Positions 40,801-49,590 are shown, counted from the first letter of the stretch. The stretch: 64,000 bases of DNA from Desulfovibrio sp. Marseille-P6017 (GCA_900604495.1 UWOR01000011.1:32949-96948), one strand, 5' to 3'. Notes: generated from the sequence alone by a model not told the origin. Numbers and translations are program-made.

Positions 40801-41727
40801 CTATATAAAGCGCATTGTGATACTTTAGAGCCAATATTCCCAACTAAATCTATAGAAATTAAAGATAAGATAGAAACTATAAACTTTGTATCAGGTGGAG
40901 AAGCTAAAAAATCATCTATAAGTATTGTATCTCCTAAGGTATTTATACCAACATTCCCTGGAACAAACTGCGAGTATGATTTATCTAAAGCATTTGAAAA
41001 AGCAGGAGCTAATGTAAGTATAAAAGTATTTAAAAACTTAACTTATAAAGATATAGAAGAATCTATAGATACAATAGTTAAAGAAATAAAATCTTCACAA
41101 ATGATTATGCTACCAGGAGGATTTAGTGCAGGAGATGAACCTGATGGTTCTGCTAAATTTATAGCTACAGTATTTAGAAATGAAAGGGTAGCAGAAGCTG
41201 TAAATGAATTTTTAACTAAGCAAGATGGGTTAATGCTAGGTATTTGTAATGGATTCCAGGCTCTTATAAAGCTTGGATTAGTGCCATATGGTGAAATAAG
41301 AAAGCCAAGTGTCGATGCACCAACACTTACTTATAATAATATAGGAAGACATCAAGCTAAGATGGTTCAAACTAGAATAGCTTCTAATAAGTCACCTTGG
41401 CTAGCTAATACATCTGTAGGTGATATACATAGTATACCTATATCTCATGGAGAAGGTAAATTTGTTGCTAATGAAGAAACTATGAGAACTTTAATAGAAA
41501 ATGGACAAATAGCCACTCAATATGTAGACTTTAATGGAAATGCAACTTATGATATAGATTTTAATCCAAATGGATCTTTCTATGGAGTTGAAGGTATAAC
41601 TAGTGTAGATGGAAGAATATTAGGTAAAATGGGTCACTCTGAGAGAATTGGAAATCAAGTATGTAAGAATATATTAGGTGAAAAAGACCAAATGATATTT
41701 GAATCAGGTGTGAAATACTTTAAATAA
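37861..41727 (+). CDS. purL: Phosphoribosylformylglycinamidine synthase, single-chain large form
   Basis: This enzyme converts FGAR to FGAM with ATP and glutamine. It is 1,288 residues, the large fused type of proteobacteria, in contrast to the three-protein PurSQL of Bacillus. Synthase motifs are HCRHTTFMTEI, NETHNHPTEIEPFGGA and GGKTGRDGCGGATGSS. The C-terminal glutaminase has PGGFSAGDEPDG, the nucleophile in GICNGFQALI, and HGEGKF. It ends the pur operon. purB, purA and purK are not in the window. Confidence 0.97.
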   Translation: MLNTENVKRILVEKRQGFDLEAKALKKDLVENLHIDTIEDIRVLNRYDIEGISGEAYSNAVISIFSEPNLDVIYHEEISNLNKYDKRIFAIEYLPGQYDQRGDWASQCIQVVNNGVRPIINTAKVYILSGNITDEQFNKIKRYCINPVDSREASLNKPETLKKETEIPTSVEILNGFIDLSYEGLQDFLEGRGLAMTILDLEHIQKYFKDTEKRNPTITEIKVLDTYWSDHCRHTTFMTEIEDVQIEEGKYTDIVKEAYEMYINSREKVYIDRKKDICLMDIATIAMKELRKDGKLEDLDVSEEINACSINVDVEIEGKIEKYLVMFKNETHNHPTEIEPFGGAATCLGGAIRDPLSGRSYVYQAMRVTGSADPRTSLEDTLSGKLMQRKITTEAAHGYSSYGNQIGLTTGQVAEVYDEDFVAKRMEIGAVIAAVPKENVVRERPISGDVIILLGGKTGRDGCGGATGSSKEHSEESILNCSAEVQKGDAPNERKIQRFFRNKEVAQMIKRCNDFGAGGVCVAIGEIADSLDINLDLVPKKYDGLDGTELAISESQERMAVAINKENKDKFIALAKEENLEATHVATVTDTGYLRMFWNKKAIVDINREFLDTNGVKQTTKVHVSKVNEEKTFFNSSSYKNDSEYSSTDGVCIFSEGLSDIALAKEVSLKDKFIETLSDLNVCSQKGLVEKFDNTIGSNTVLMPFGGRYQSTPAQGMVAKIPVLKGETNTSTIMTYGYNPKIGKWSPFHGALYAVVESVCKLVAIGGNYKTTRLTLQEYFEKLGDNPTKWGKPFSALLGAFYAQNKLEIPAIGGKDSMSGTFKDIEVPPTLVSFAVDTVDAKVVVSPEFKKANSKVVMLCTERLENGVVNFDELKKNLEKLRELIHKKQVLSTYALGFAGVGEAISKMAFGNKIGFKFNEESSNLYEETDKLFEASYGNIVLELASNDLSILDGYNYIVLGNTIEKESIVIADEDILLDELYKAHCDTLEPIFPTKSIEIKDKIETINFVSGGEAKKSSISIVSPKVFIPTFPGTNCEYDLSKAFEKAGANVSIKVFKNLTYKDIEESIDTIVKEIKSSQMIMLPGGFSAGDEPDGSAKFIATVFRNERVAEAVNEFLTKQDGLMLGICNGFQALIKLGLVPYGEIRKPSVDAPTLTYNNIGRHQAKMVQTRIASNKSPWLANTSVGDIHSIPISHGEGKFVANEETMRTLIENGQIATQYVDFNGNATYDIDFNPNGSFYGVEGITSVDGRILGKMGHSERIGNQVCKNILGEKDQMIFESGVKYFK

Positions 41728-41730
41728 AAA

Positions 41731-41767
41731 AAATAAGGAGTGCAAAATGGCATTCCTTATTTTTTTA
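41731..41767 (+). terminator. Terminator of the pur operon
   Basis: AAATAAGGAGTGC pairs with GCATTCCTTATTT around a short loop with one wobble, followed by T residues. Confidence 0.88.
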
Positions 41768-41811
41768 TTTAAAAAAGAATTATATATAAAATAAAAGTTT
41801 TATATAATTTA

Positions 41812-41853
41812 TTAGCACTCATCGGTTGACAGTGCTAATAAAAAGAGTATAAT
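41812..41853 (+). promoter_or_regulatory. CIRCE operator overlapping the hsp20 promoter
   Basis: CIRCE reads TTAGCACTC-N9-CAGTGCTAA (41812-41838), one change from consensus. TTGACA (41826-41831), 16 bases, then TATAAT (41848-41853) form a strong promoter whose -35 box lies inside CIRCE, so HrcA binding would block polymerase directly. Confidence 0.9.
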
Positions 41854-41878
41854 AATAATTGTAAGGAAGGTGATATAT

Positions 41879-42313
41879 ATGAAATTAGTACCTAGAAGAA
41901 ATATAGGAAATTTATTTAATGATAGTTTTTTTGATGAGTTATTTGAAAATGAGTTTTTTAAACCAGTTAATTATCAAAAAATGATGAAAACTGATATTCA
42001 GGAGCAAGGTGATAATTACATTATAGACATGGACTTACCAGGATTTAAAAAAGAAGATATAAAAATATCTTTAGACAATGGGTATTTAATAGTTAGTGCA
42101 TTTAAGAGTGAATCTAATGAGGAAAATAATGCAGAAAGAAACTATATTCATAGAGAAAGATATACAGGACAATGTTCTCGTAGTTTTTATGTTGGGGACA
42201 GTGTAAAAGAAGAAGATATAAAAGCTGGTTACAATAATGGAATTTTACAACTAATAGTTCCAAAATTAAATATAAAACAAAATGAACCTAAAAAATATAT
42301 ATCTATAGATTAA
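41879..42313 (+). CDS. Hsp20/alpha-crystallin family small heat-shock protein
   Basis: This 144-residue oligomeric holdase prevents aggregation of unfolded proteins. The alpha-crystallin domain covers about residues 38-130, including IDMDLPGFKKEDIKIS and NGILQLIVPK. The C-terminus KKYISID carries the I-x-I anchor. The start is the ATG at 41879 with AAGGAAGG upstream; a GTG nine bases earlier lies within that site. It is controlled by CIRCE, thus probably by HrcA. Confidence 0.93.
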   Translation: MKLVPRRNIGNLFNDSFFDELFENEFFKPVNYQKMMKTDIQEQGDNYIIDMDLPGFKKEDIKISLDNGYLIVSAFKSESNEENNAERNYIHRERYTGQCSRSFYVGDSVKEEDIKAGYNNGILQLIVPKLNIKQNEPKKYISID

Positions 42314-42350
42314 TATAATAGATTGGATTTAAAATTTAAAGTATAGTTAG

Positions 42351-42443
42351 AAAATTTATAGGATATCAGAGTTAAGGATAGAATATATAAATTAAGTATA
42401 GTTTATATATTTTATCTTTAACTATAGATAGACTATAAATTTT
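42351..42443 (+). repeat. Nested AT-rich inverted repeat between hsp20 and htpG
   Basis: Outer arms AAAATTTATAG (42351) and CTATAAATTTT (to 42443) enclose inner arms beginning GTTAAGGATAGAATATATAAA and ending TTTATATATTTTATCTTTAAC. On the plus strand a T-rich stretch follows, so it may act as the hsp20 terminator or as an htpG leader structure. Confidence 0.5.
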
Positions 42444-42486
42444 TAATTTTATAAATAAAATGACATTATTAAAAGGAGGGGTACTA

Positions 42487-44364
42487 GTGTCAGTACAAAA
42501 AGGTAGTATTTCAATACATACAGAAAATATTTTCCCTATAATAAAAAAATGGTTATACTCTGATAAGGATATATTCATAAGGGAACTTATAAGTAATGGA
42601 TGTGATGCAGTAAATAAATATAAGAGGTTAGTTTCACTAGGAGAAGCTAATGATAATGGGGATAGCAAATACAAGATAACCGTATCAATAAATCAAAACG
42701 ATGGAACTTTATGTTTTACTGATAATGGTATAGGTATGACAGCTGAAGAGGTTGAAAAATATATAAATCAAGTTGCATTCTCTGGTGCAGAAGATTTCTT
42801 TAATAAGTATAAGGATAAGATAGAAGAATCTAATGATATAATAGGCCATTTTGGACTAGGATTTTATTCTTCGTTCATGGTATCTAAAAAAGTACAAATA
42901 GATACAATGTCTTATATAGAAAATGCACAACCGGTTAGATGGGTATCAGAAGATGGGCTTGAGTATGAAATATCTAAATCTGATACTAGAACAGAAAGAG
43001 GAACAAGTATAACTCTATATTTAGATGATGATAGTAAAGAGTTTTTAAATGAATATGAAGTAAGAGAAATTATAGAAAAATATTGTTCATTCTTACCTGT
43101 TGAAATTTATTTAGAAGCTTCTGATGATAAAAATGATGAGGGAAGTAATGATGAATTTGAAAAAAAACCTTTAAATGATATTAATCCTCTATGGTTAAAA
43201 TCACCTAAGGATTGTACAGATGAAGAGTATAAAGAATTTTACAGAAAGGTATTTAATTCTTTTGAAGAGCCCTTATTTTGGATACATTTAAATGTGGATT
43301 ATCCATTCAACTTAAAGGGGATACTGTATTTCCCTAAATTAAATAATGAATTTGAATTAGTTGAAGGAAAAGTAAAACTTTATAATAATCAAGTATTTGT
43401 AGCAGATAATATAAAAGAAGTTATACCAGAGTTTTTATTATTACTTAAAGGTGTAATAGATTGTCCAGACTTACCTTTAAATGTATCTAGAAGTTTCTTA
43501 CAAAATGATAGAGATGTTACTAAGATATCTAAACATATAGTTAAGAAGGTGGCTGATAAACTAAAATCTCTATTTAAAAATGAAAGGGATGAATATAATA
43601 AGTTCTGGGATGATATACAAGTATTTATAAAATTTGGATGTTTAAAGGATGAATCTTTCTATGAAAAGATAAAAGATTATATCTTATTTAAAGATATAGA
43701 AGGAAATTACATGACATTAAATGATTATAAGGAATCTTCAAAAGAAAGTCATGAAAATAAAGTATTTTATATAAGTGATCAGAAGCAACAATCTCAATAT
43801 ATAAAATTGTTCAAAGAATATGGATTAAACGCAGTTGTGTTGGATTCCAGTATAGATAACCATTTTATTTCTTTTATGGAGTATAAAGAAGCAGGCACTA
43901 GCTTTAATAGAATAGACTCAGATATATCTGAAGTATTAAAAAATAAAGACGAATCTAATATGAAAGAAGAAGATAAAAATATATTAAAAGATATATTTAA
44001 GAGTATATCTGAAAATAAAATAAAAAATTACTCTGTTGAAAGCTTAAAAAATGAAGAAATACCAGCTATAGTATTGGTATCAGAACATACCAGAAGAATG
44101 ATGGAAATGCAATCTAGGTTTGTAGGTATGGATTTAGGTATGAATCTCCAAGAAGAAAAAACTCTTGTTATAAATGAAAAGAATCCTATAATACAAAAGA
44201 TATTATCATTAAAAGGCAATGAAGATAAGAAAGAAAGTATAGATTTAATATGTAATCAAATAATAGACTTAGCATTATTATCAAATAAGGAATTAAAACC
44301 AGAAGAATTAGAAGAATTTATACAGAGAAGTAATAAGTTAATGAGTATTGTAATTTCTTTATAG
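42487..44364 (+). CDS. htpG: Molecular chaperone HtpG (Hsp90 family)
   Basis: HtpG is the bacterial Hsp90, an ATP-dependent chaperone. The start chosen is GTG at 42487, five bases after AGGAGGGG; the ATG at 42460 lies upstream of that site and would add nine unrelated residues. The 625-residue protein has the GHKL ATP site (RELISNGCDAVNK, DNGIGM, GHFGLGFYS), the middle domain with LYFPK and DLPLNVSR, and a dimerisation end. The usual NASDA is NGCDA here. No CIRCE element precedes it. Confidence 0.96.
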   Translation: MSVQKGSISIHTENIFPIIKKWLYSDKDIFIRELISNGCDAVNKYKRLVSLGEANDNGDSKYKITVSINQNDGTLCFTDNGIGMTAEEVEKYINQVAFSGAEDFFNKYKDKIEESNDIIGHFGLGFYSSFMVSKKVQIDTMSYIENAQPVRWVSEDGLEYEISKSDTRTERGTSITLYLDDDSKEFLNEYEVREIIEKYCSFLPVEIYLEASDDKNDEGSNDEFEKKPLNDINPLWLKSPKDCTDEEYKEFYRKVFNSFEEPLFWIHLNVDYPFNLKGILYFPKLNNEFELVEGKVKLYNNQVFVADNIKEVIPEFLLLLKGVIDCPDLPLNVSRSFLQNDRDVTKISKHIVKKVADKLKSLFKNERDEYNKFWDDIQVFIKFGCLKDESFYEKIKDYILFKDIEGNYMTLNDYKESSKESHENKVFYISDQKQQSQYIKLFKEYGLNAVVLDSSIDNHFISFMEYKEAGTSFNRIDSDISEVLKNKDESNMKEEDKNILKDIFKSISENKIKNYSVESLKNEEIPAIVLVSEHTRRMMEMQSRFVGMDLGMNLQEEKTLVINEKNPIIQKILSLKGNEDKKESIDLICNQIIDLALLSNKELKPEELEEFIQRSNKLMSIVISL

Positions 44365-44384
44365 TAATAATTATATAGGAAATC

Positions 44385-44438
44385 AAAATGCTGTTAATAA
44401 ACCTAACTTTATATTTGGTTTATTAACAGCATTTTTTA
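44385..44438. terminator. Bidirectional terminator between htpG and the first MFS gene
   Basis: AAAATGCTGTTAATAAACC and GGTTTATTAACAGCATTTT are perfectly complementary around a loop of about 13 bases and flanked by T on the plus side. Confidence 0.92.
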
Positions 44439-44443
44439 TATTA

Positions 44444-45751
44444 TTAAGATATTCTTTTTGTTTCAGTCACATTATTTTCTTTGTTTACTCTTAATATAGT
44501 TGAGCATGCACTTATTAAACCGATATAAGCGATTATTGCATAAACTATGGTAGATATCCAACCTGCATTCCAACCAAATCTATCTAGAATTATTCCGAAT
44601 ATAGGCGAACCTATAGCGAATCCTAAGGCAAAGAATACTTGTATCAATCCTAGTATAGTACCATAATCTCTATCACCGAATAATACTCCAGTCATATATG
44701 AAGGGCCCATAATATATGAGAACATTGAGATACCTAACCCAGCAGCAAATATATATGCAAGTTCATTTATATTAGGAACAAATATTAAACAAATACCACA
44801 TGTAACAACTAAAATACCTGCAAGACCAAATGATTTAGATAGTCCTAATTTATCAAATAATACTCCTCCGAATAGATTACCGAATATTGAGAAAAAGCCA
44901 AATAAAGATGCAATCATAGCAGCAGGCATTCTAAGTTGACCAGAAGCTTCTAGATTTTGAAAGAAGGCTATAAATTGAAGTACCATACCACTTACATAGA
45001 ATCCTACAAATATAAATGATATACCAATTATCCAAAACTGAGCCATTTTAGTTACTTCTGATACTTTATAACCCCAAGGTATATGATTTATGGCATGTTC
45101 TTCTCCTTTTTTCTTTTTAGGTATATTAGCAGCTAATTCAGCATCAGATTTCGGCATTCTTATAAGGAATATTGAAATTAGTAATGATGTAATTAAAGCT
45201 ATCATACCAAATCTTAAATAAGCTCCCCTATATCCTATGTTTGGATCAGATAACCATTTTCCTGCTAACACTTGAAGGAATATATTACCTATACCACCTC
45301 CGGAAAATGCAATACCCATAGCAAGGCCTTTATTAACTTTGAACCAAGAGTTAATAAGCGTTGGAACTCCTATAGCTGATACTATTGCAAGCCCTACTTG
45401 AACCAATGCAGCTATTGCATAATATGCAAATAAATTATTACCTGCAAATGAATATAACATAAATCCTCCACCAAGTAGTATAGAACCAACTATATATAAT
45501 ACTTTCGCATTAACTTTAGTGAATAATTTTCCTATAAAAGGAGAACAAATAGCAGATGCTATAGTACCTATAGTAAATATTAATGAAAATGCAGCAAAGC
45601 TAAAACCTTCTCCTTTCACAACATAATTTGTAAATGCAGGTGGTAGGTTAGCGCCTACTCCAAAGGGAATGATTTGTATAAGTAAGCATGCTATAACGAT
45701 TATCCATCCATAAAAAAATTGATTTTCTTTTTTGTTATTAGATGCATTCAT
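44444..45751 (-). CDS. MFS transporter, oxalate/formate antiporter-like (OFA) family, copy 1
   Basis: This 435-residue integral membrane protein has about twelve hydrophobic helices. It begins with the OFA-type GWIIVIACLLIQIIPFGVGAN and has a central hydrophilic loop (about residues 205-225, IPKKKKGEE) between the two six-helix halves. The OFA family carries small carboxylates such as oxalate, formate or pyruvate; the substrate here is unknown. It is a paralogue of the transporter at 50074-51363 and, like it, faces a divergent gene for a 500-residue HTH-like protein. The start is ATG behind AAGGAGGAAA on the minus strand. Confidence 0.88.
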   Translation of the reverse strand: MNASNNKKENQFFYGWIIVIACLLIQIIPFGVGANLPPAFTNYVVKGEGFSFAAFSLIFTIGTIASAICSPFIGKLFTKVNAKVLYIVGSILLGGGFMLYSFAGNNLFAYYAIAALVQVGLAIVSAIGVPTLINSWFKVNKGLAMGIAFSGGGIGNIFLQVLAGKWLSDPNIGYRGAYLRFGMIALITSLLISIFLIRMPKSDAELAANIPKKKKGEEHAINHIPWGYKVSEVTKMAQFWIIGISFIFVGFYVSGMVLQFIAFFQNLEASGQLRMPAAMIASLFGFFSIFGNLFGGVLFDKLGLSKSFGLAGILVVTCGICLIFVPNINELAYIFAAGLGISMFSYIMGPSYMTGVLFGDRDYGTILGLIQVFFALGFAIGSPIFGIILDRFGWNAGWISTIVYAIIAYIGLISACSTILRVNKENNVTETKRIS

Positions 45752-46385
45752 AATATAAGTTTCCTCCTTAAATTAAACAATATATATTACTTGGAAGTTA
45801 AAATAGTACCTAGTAAGAAAGTTTTAAAAATAAATTATTTCAATATAAGTTTATCTTTTACAATAATTATTAAAAAATGTATGTTAGTCTAAAATAAGTA
45901 GAAAATATATTTATAAATAATTAAAATGAATAATTTAATTTGATATTAGAGGTGTGTTGAATAAAGGATTTTAATTTAACAATATAAAAATAGGTATCAA
46001 GAGAAACAACTATGTAAATAGTTGTCTTTGTTAAATATAAATTTAATACACTTTATTTGCAGTATTGAATTTCGAAATTAAAATTATGTTATAATTTGTC
46101 GGCGAACAATACATAACACTATATTTTAATCTATTACGAAAATTTATTATTAAAGTTAAAAATATACTTAAAAATATATTACATTATAAACATAACATAT
46201 AAGGATATACACCAACAAATGAAATAAAATGATGAAACTTGAAATAAAAAGATTCAATTTTATTAAATAAATGATAAAAAACTAAAAATACGACTATTTT
46301 CGATAAAATAGATATCATAACATTGTGTACATAATATGGGTATGATATTATAAAAATGTGCATTTTACAAAAAGGAGGGTTAGAA
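45752..46385. other. 634-base regulatory gap between transporter 1 and regulator 1
   Basis: No gene was found in this very AT-rich gap. It holds a hairpin ACAACTAT-gtaa-ATAGTTGT (about 46006-46025), the shared GGCGAA element, a dyad CTATTTTCGATAAAATAG (about 46294-46311), and a promoter TTGTGT-N17-TATTAT (46323-46351) about 35 bases before the regulator start codon. Confidence 0.5.
46089..46126 (+). promoter_or_regulatory. GGCGAAYAATACATAACA element, copy 1
   Basis: An extended -10-like TG-T-TATAAT (46089-46094) is followed by GGCGAACAATACATAACA at 46101-46118 and then CTATAT. The same 18-base sequence with one difference lies just downstream of promoter-like sequence before the AGCS gene. 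This suggests a shared operator, perhaps for one of the adjacent regulators. Confidence 0.5.
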
Positions 46386-47894
46386 ATGATTGAAAGAGAA
46401 TTTGGTAAATTAATTGAGAAATTAATTTATTTTTCGGGACAAAAGAATTACTCTCTAGCTATGGAATTAGGATATGATGTATCTTATATCAGTAAGTGGA
46501 TTAATTCAACTATGTTACCAGCTGCTAAGAATATAAAAAATATAAGTAAAATTACAGCTGATTTTATAGTAAAATCTTCAAGTGAGTCATCACTACGTGA
46601 TATAAGTGATTATTTTGAAATAAATACTACAGAAAATGAAAATAAAAGTGAAATTTTGAAAAAAACGATAGAAGAAAAGTTAAGTGAATCTTATTTATAT
46701 AGTTACAATAAAAATAATAAAAAAACATTAAAAAAAGATATTAGAAAAAATAATAGTATACAAACAATAAATCCTACACTTAGAAAAAAATATTTAGATG
46801 ATGAGATAATAAGTTTTATAGAAGAAGCGGGGCTTTCAGATATGACAGTACTTTGTAATTTATTTTCTTTAAATAGAGAAGATAAGGTGCATCTTGCAGG
46901 AATAAGAAATGGTGAAAATAATAAGTCTAGTAATCATAAAGAGTTAGTGAAAATGAAGTACTTGATAAGTTTTGATTCTGATAATGATATTAAAGAAATA
47001 ATATTTGATGTGATGTTGTTCATAAATATGGTTACATCAAGGGGGAGGATTAATGCTGAATTATATAGTTGTGACTTTCCATCAAATATATTTATGTCAG
47101 CAGTAAAAAATAAATGTGCTCATACAGCTATTTACAACAATCATAAGTGTATAACAACGATAACATCTACAGATGATGATGTAGTTGATGAAATGTACCA
47201 TACTTTAGAAGAGATGATAAGCACTCAAAGTAGACATATGTTTAGAAAAAAAACACCAGAAGAGATAATTATAAGCCAACGCTATATGAATTACATCATG
47301 GATCAAGATTTAAGGTGGTTAGTTGGATCAGTAACTGAGTTGTTTATGCCATCAGATTTATTTTTAGAAATTGGTAAAAATATTTTTGGAGATGAGAAAG
47401 AAGCGTTAATTAAGCTAAAAAAAATAGATACAATACTACAAAATGTAACATATAATTCTAAATTAAATATTATCATGTATGAATCAGTGTTTAGAACATA
47501 TGTATCTAGTGGAAATATGACATTTTTCAATAAGCCTATAAATTTAAGTTTAGAACAAAGACAGCGTCATTTAAGTCATATGAAAAAACTGTTAGAAGAA
47601 AAAGATAATATAAATCTTAAGGTTATTGAGAACTCTGTATTGGATGATTTTAAAAATGAAGAAAAACCATCAATGTATTTATCAAAAAATATGTCATTTT
47701 TAAAAGAAAACCCCAATGAAGATAGTGAAAACTACTTAATTATAAATGATAAAAAATTAGATGAAATATTAAAAATATTCTTTGATAAAATTTGGAAAGA
47801 GAGAATAAATGATAATGAAAAGCATGAAAGTAAAATGCTAGTATCCGAATCCTTGAGATATATAGAAATCTTAAATGATAATTTGAAATTTTAA
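46386..47894 (+). CDS. Unrecognised 502-residue protein with N-terminal HTH-like segment, copy 1
   Basis: I do not recognise the family. The start is the ATG at 46386 with AAGGAGGG upstream; an ATG 30 bases earlier spans that site. Residues 20-50 (SLAMELGYDVSYISKWIN) look like a Cro/C1-type helix-turn-helix with YISKW in the recognition helix. Residues 80-130 are a Lys/Asn-rich linker. A long C-terminal part with no membrane segments is shared with the paralogue at 51647-53179, most clearly in YIMDQDLRWLVGS, FMPSDLF, LQNVTYNSKL and EQRQRH. The protein ends in a helix-rich segment with FFDKIWKE. It is probably a ligand-responsive regulator of the neighbouring transporters, but that is inference from layout. 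Confidence 0.7.
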   Translation: MIEREFGKLIEKLIYFSGQKNYSLAMELGYDVSYISKWINSTMLPAAKNIKNISKITADFIVKSSSESSLRDISDYFEINTTENENKSEILKKTIEEKLSESYLYSYNKNNKKTLKKDIRKNNSIQTINPTLRKKYLDDEIISFIEEAGLSDMTVLCNLFSLNREDKVHLAGIRNGENNKSSNHKELVKMKYLISFDSDNDIKEIIFDVMLFINMVTSRGRINAELYSCDFPSNIFMSAVKNKCAHTAIYNNHKCITTITSTDDDVVDEMYHTLEEMISTQSRHMFRKKTPEEIIISQRYMNYIMDQDLRWLVGSVTELFMPSDLFLEIGKNIFGDEKEALIKLKKIDTILQNVTYNSKLNIIMYESVFRTYVSSGNMTFFNKPINLSLEQRQRHLSHMKKLLEEKDNINLKVIENSVLDDFKNEEKPSMYLSKNMSFLKENPNEDSENYLIINDKKLDEILKIFFDKIWKERINDNEKHESKMLVSESLRYIEILNDNLKF

Positions 47895-47993
47895 AATAAA
47901 ATTTGCATATGTTTAGAATTATATATAAATAGGTAGAAAAAATAAAAAATAATTTATTGAAAAATAAAAAAATAAAAAATAAATGATAAATAC

Positions 47994-48060
47994 TTGACAA
48001 TTATTATTAGATATTGATATTATTGATTTATAATTGGCGAATAATACATAACAAGATATA
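47994..48060 (+). promoter_or_regulatory. AGCS gene promoter with GGCGAAYAATACATAACA element, copy 2
   Basis: TTGACA (47994-47999), 18 bases, then TATTAT (48018-48023) form a promoter. TATAATT-GGCGAATAATACATAACA follows at 48030-48053, overlapping the likely transcript start, a repressor position. The leader to 48255 is about 220 bases; no glycine or other riboswitch motif was recognised in it. Confidence 0.5.
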
Positions 48061-48255
48061 TTTTTTAGTTAAATCTAAAAGGAAAACTTTTTTAGTTTTT
48101 AAGCAATATAATTTAAAAATTTATTGCTTTTATTTAATATGGATTTAATTAAAATAATGTATCTTTTTTTTATTGATATTTTTATATTATTAAGGTTAAA
48201 ATATCCTAAAAGCGTAGAAATTATAAAAATTTATATTTAAGAAGGAGAAAAACGC

Positions 48256-49590
48256 ATGTTACATCAATTAGAAACTATCATAACAGGTATTTCTGATGCG
48301 GTTTGGCCAGTATTCTTACCATTCATGTTAATTGTTGGCGCATTTACATCAATAAGAACAATAGGCATGATACAAAAGAAAGCTACTAAGCCAGCTGGAT
48401 TAAAATTTAAAAACATAATAGGACCTGCATCTATATCATTAGGTGCAATGATAGGTACTGGAGCTATAATAGGGGTTCTTGGTGCTTTATCTAAATTCTC
48501 TGCTTCAGGAGAAGTAAACGTAGAAGCTATGGCTATATGGGCTTTATTAGGAGCTTGTATAATGGTACCAGTTTCTTATTCTGAAACATTAAACTCAAAA
48601 ATAATGGGTAAAAGTCCAAAGGAATATATAGGAGATTTAATACATCCTTCATTAGGTATGGTTTACGCTGTATGTTTTGTGGCGTTAGCAGTATTTGGGT
48701 TTGGTGGATTCCAATTCTCAGGTATAGATTCAGTTGCTAAGTTAGTAACAAGTGAATTTATGGGAATGAATCTTACTTTACTTCAAAGATATATGTTTAT
48801 AGTTGTACCAGTAATAGCAGTAGTTGCTGTATTAGTATTATCTAAGAAACATGAAATATTTATGAATGCCATGACTTATATGATAGGTACAGCTGTTGCA
48901 GGGTATTTTATATTCTTCACATTATTCGTTATTAAAACTGGAAACTATATACCAACTTACTTTGCTCATATTATAGAAGGTATGACAAATCCAGTTAATG
49001 GATTTAGTGGTATAATGTTAGGATTTGTATTAGGTATGCAAAAAGTACTACAAACTGCAGAAACTGGTCTTGGGGCATTAGCTATGGCAGCTCAAGAAGC
49101 TGACACTCAACCAAGAGAAGCAGCTATGATATCTTTAATACCAACAGTAGTAACTGTAGTAGTTTCTATAGTAGTTACTTCTTATATAGCATCTTACGGT
49201 ATAAATGCTGGATTAATAACATTCCAAGGTGGAGCTGCTGAAAGACTAGCAGAGTATTTCTTCACAGCTAAAGATGTAACTGGAATGTTTGGACTAGTAG
49301 TATTATGTGCATTTACAGTATTATCTGCATTAACTACTATATTAGGTTCTTACTACTATATGACAAAATTATTTAAGAAAAACCATATAAACAAGAATAT
49401 AGCTATATACTTACTTTTAATAATAGCTGCTGGTACTTTAGCAGTATTTGGAGCTAACGTTGTGTTTGAAGCAGTTGACTTATTACTATTCGTGCTTTGT
49501 GGAATAAATGTTACTGCATTAGCTATATTCACAGTTAAAGAGTGGAAAAAATATCAATTAGCTGGAAATAATGATAAAAAAGCAGCTTAA
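48256..49590 (+). CDS. AGCS family alanine/glycine:cation symporter
   Basis: This 444-residue membrane protein takes up small amino acids (alanine, glycine) with Na+ or H+. It is one of the shorter AGCS members. It has about ten to eleven hydrophobic helices, the conserved GAMIGTGAIIGVLGAL near residues 72-87, FGFGGFQFSGIDSVAK and the segment LGFVLGMQKVLQTAETGLG. The start is ATG behind AAGGAGAAA. It lies between the two transporter/regulator pairs and has its own promoter and terminator. Linkage to the flanking regulators is suggested by the shared upstream element. Confidence 0.88.
   Translation: MLHQLETIITGISDAVWPVFLPFMLIVGAFTSIRTIGMIQKKATKPAGLKFKNIIGPASISLGAMIGTGAIIGVLGALSKFSASGEVNVEAMAIWALLGACIMVPVSYSETLNSKIMGKSPKEYIGDLIHPSLGMVYAVCFVALAVFGFGGFQFSGIDSVAKLVTSEFMGMNLTLLQRYMFIVVPVIAVVAVLVLSKKHEIFMNAMTYMIGTAVAGYFIFFTLFVIKTGNYIPTYFAHIIEGMTNPVNGFSGIMLGFVLGMQKVLQTAETGLGALAMAAQEADTQPREAAMISLIPTVVTVVVSIVVTSYIASYGINAGLITFQGGAAERLAEYFFTAKDVTGMFGLVVLCAFTVLSALTTILGSYYYMTKLFKKNHINKNIAIYLLLIIAAGTLAVFGANVVFEAVDLLLFVLCGINVTALAIFTVKEWKKYQLAGNNDKKAA

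Noticed and set aside
46101..46120. GGCGAAYAATACATAACA as a sporulation sigma (SigE/SigK) -10 element
   Set aside because: CATAACA is similar to such -10 boxes, but distances to a matching -35 differ by three bases between the two copies, which fits an operator better.
47895..48255. Glycine riboswitch expected before the AGCS gene
   Set aside because: The region lacks the GGAGAG and tandem aptamer features of a glycine switch; only the promoter and the GGCGAA element were seen.
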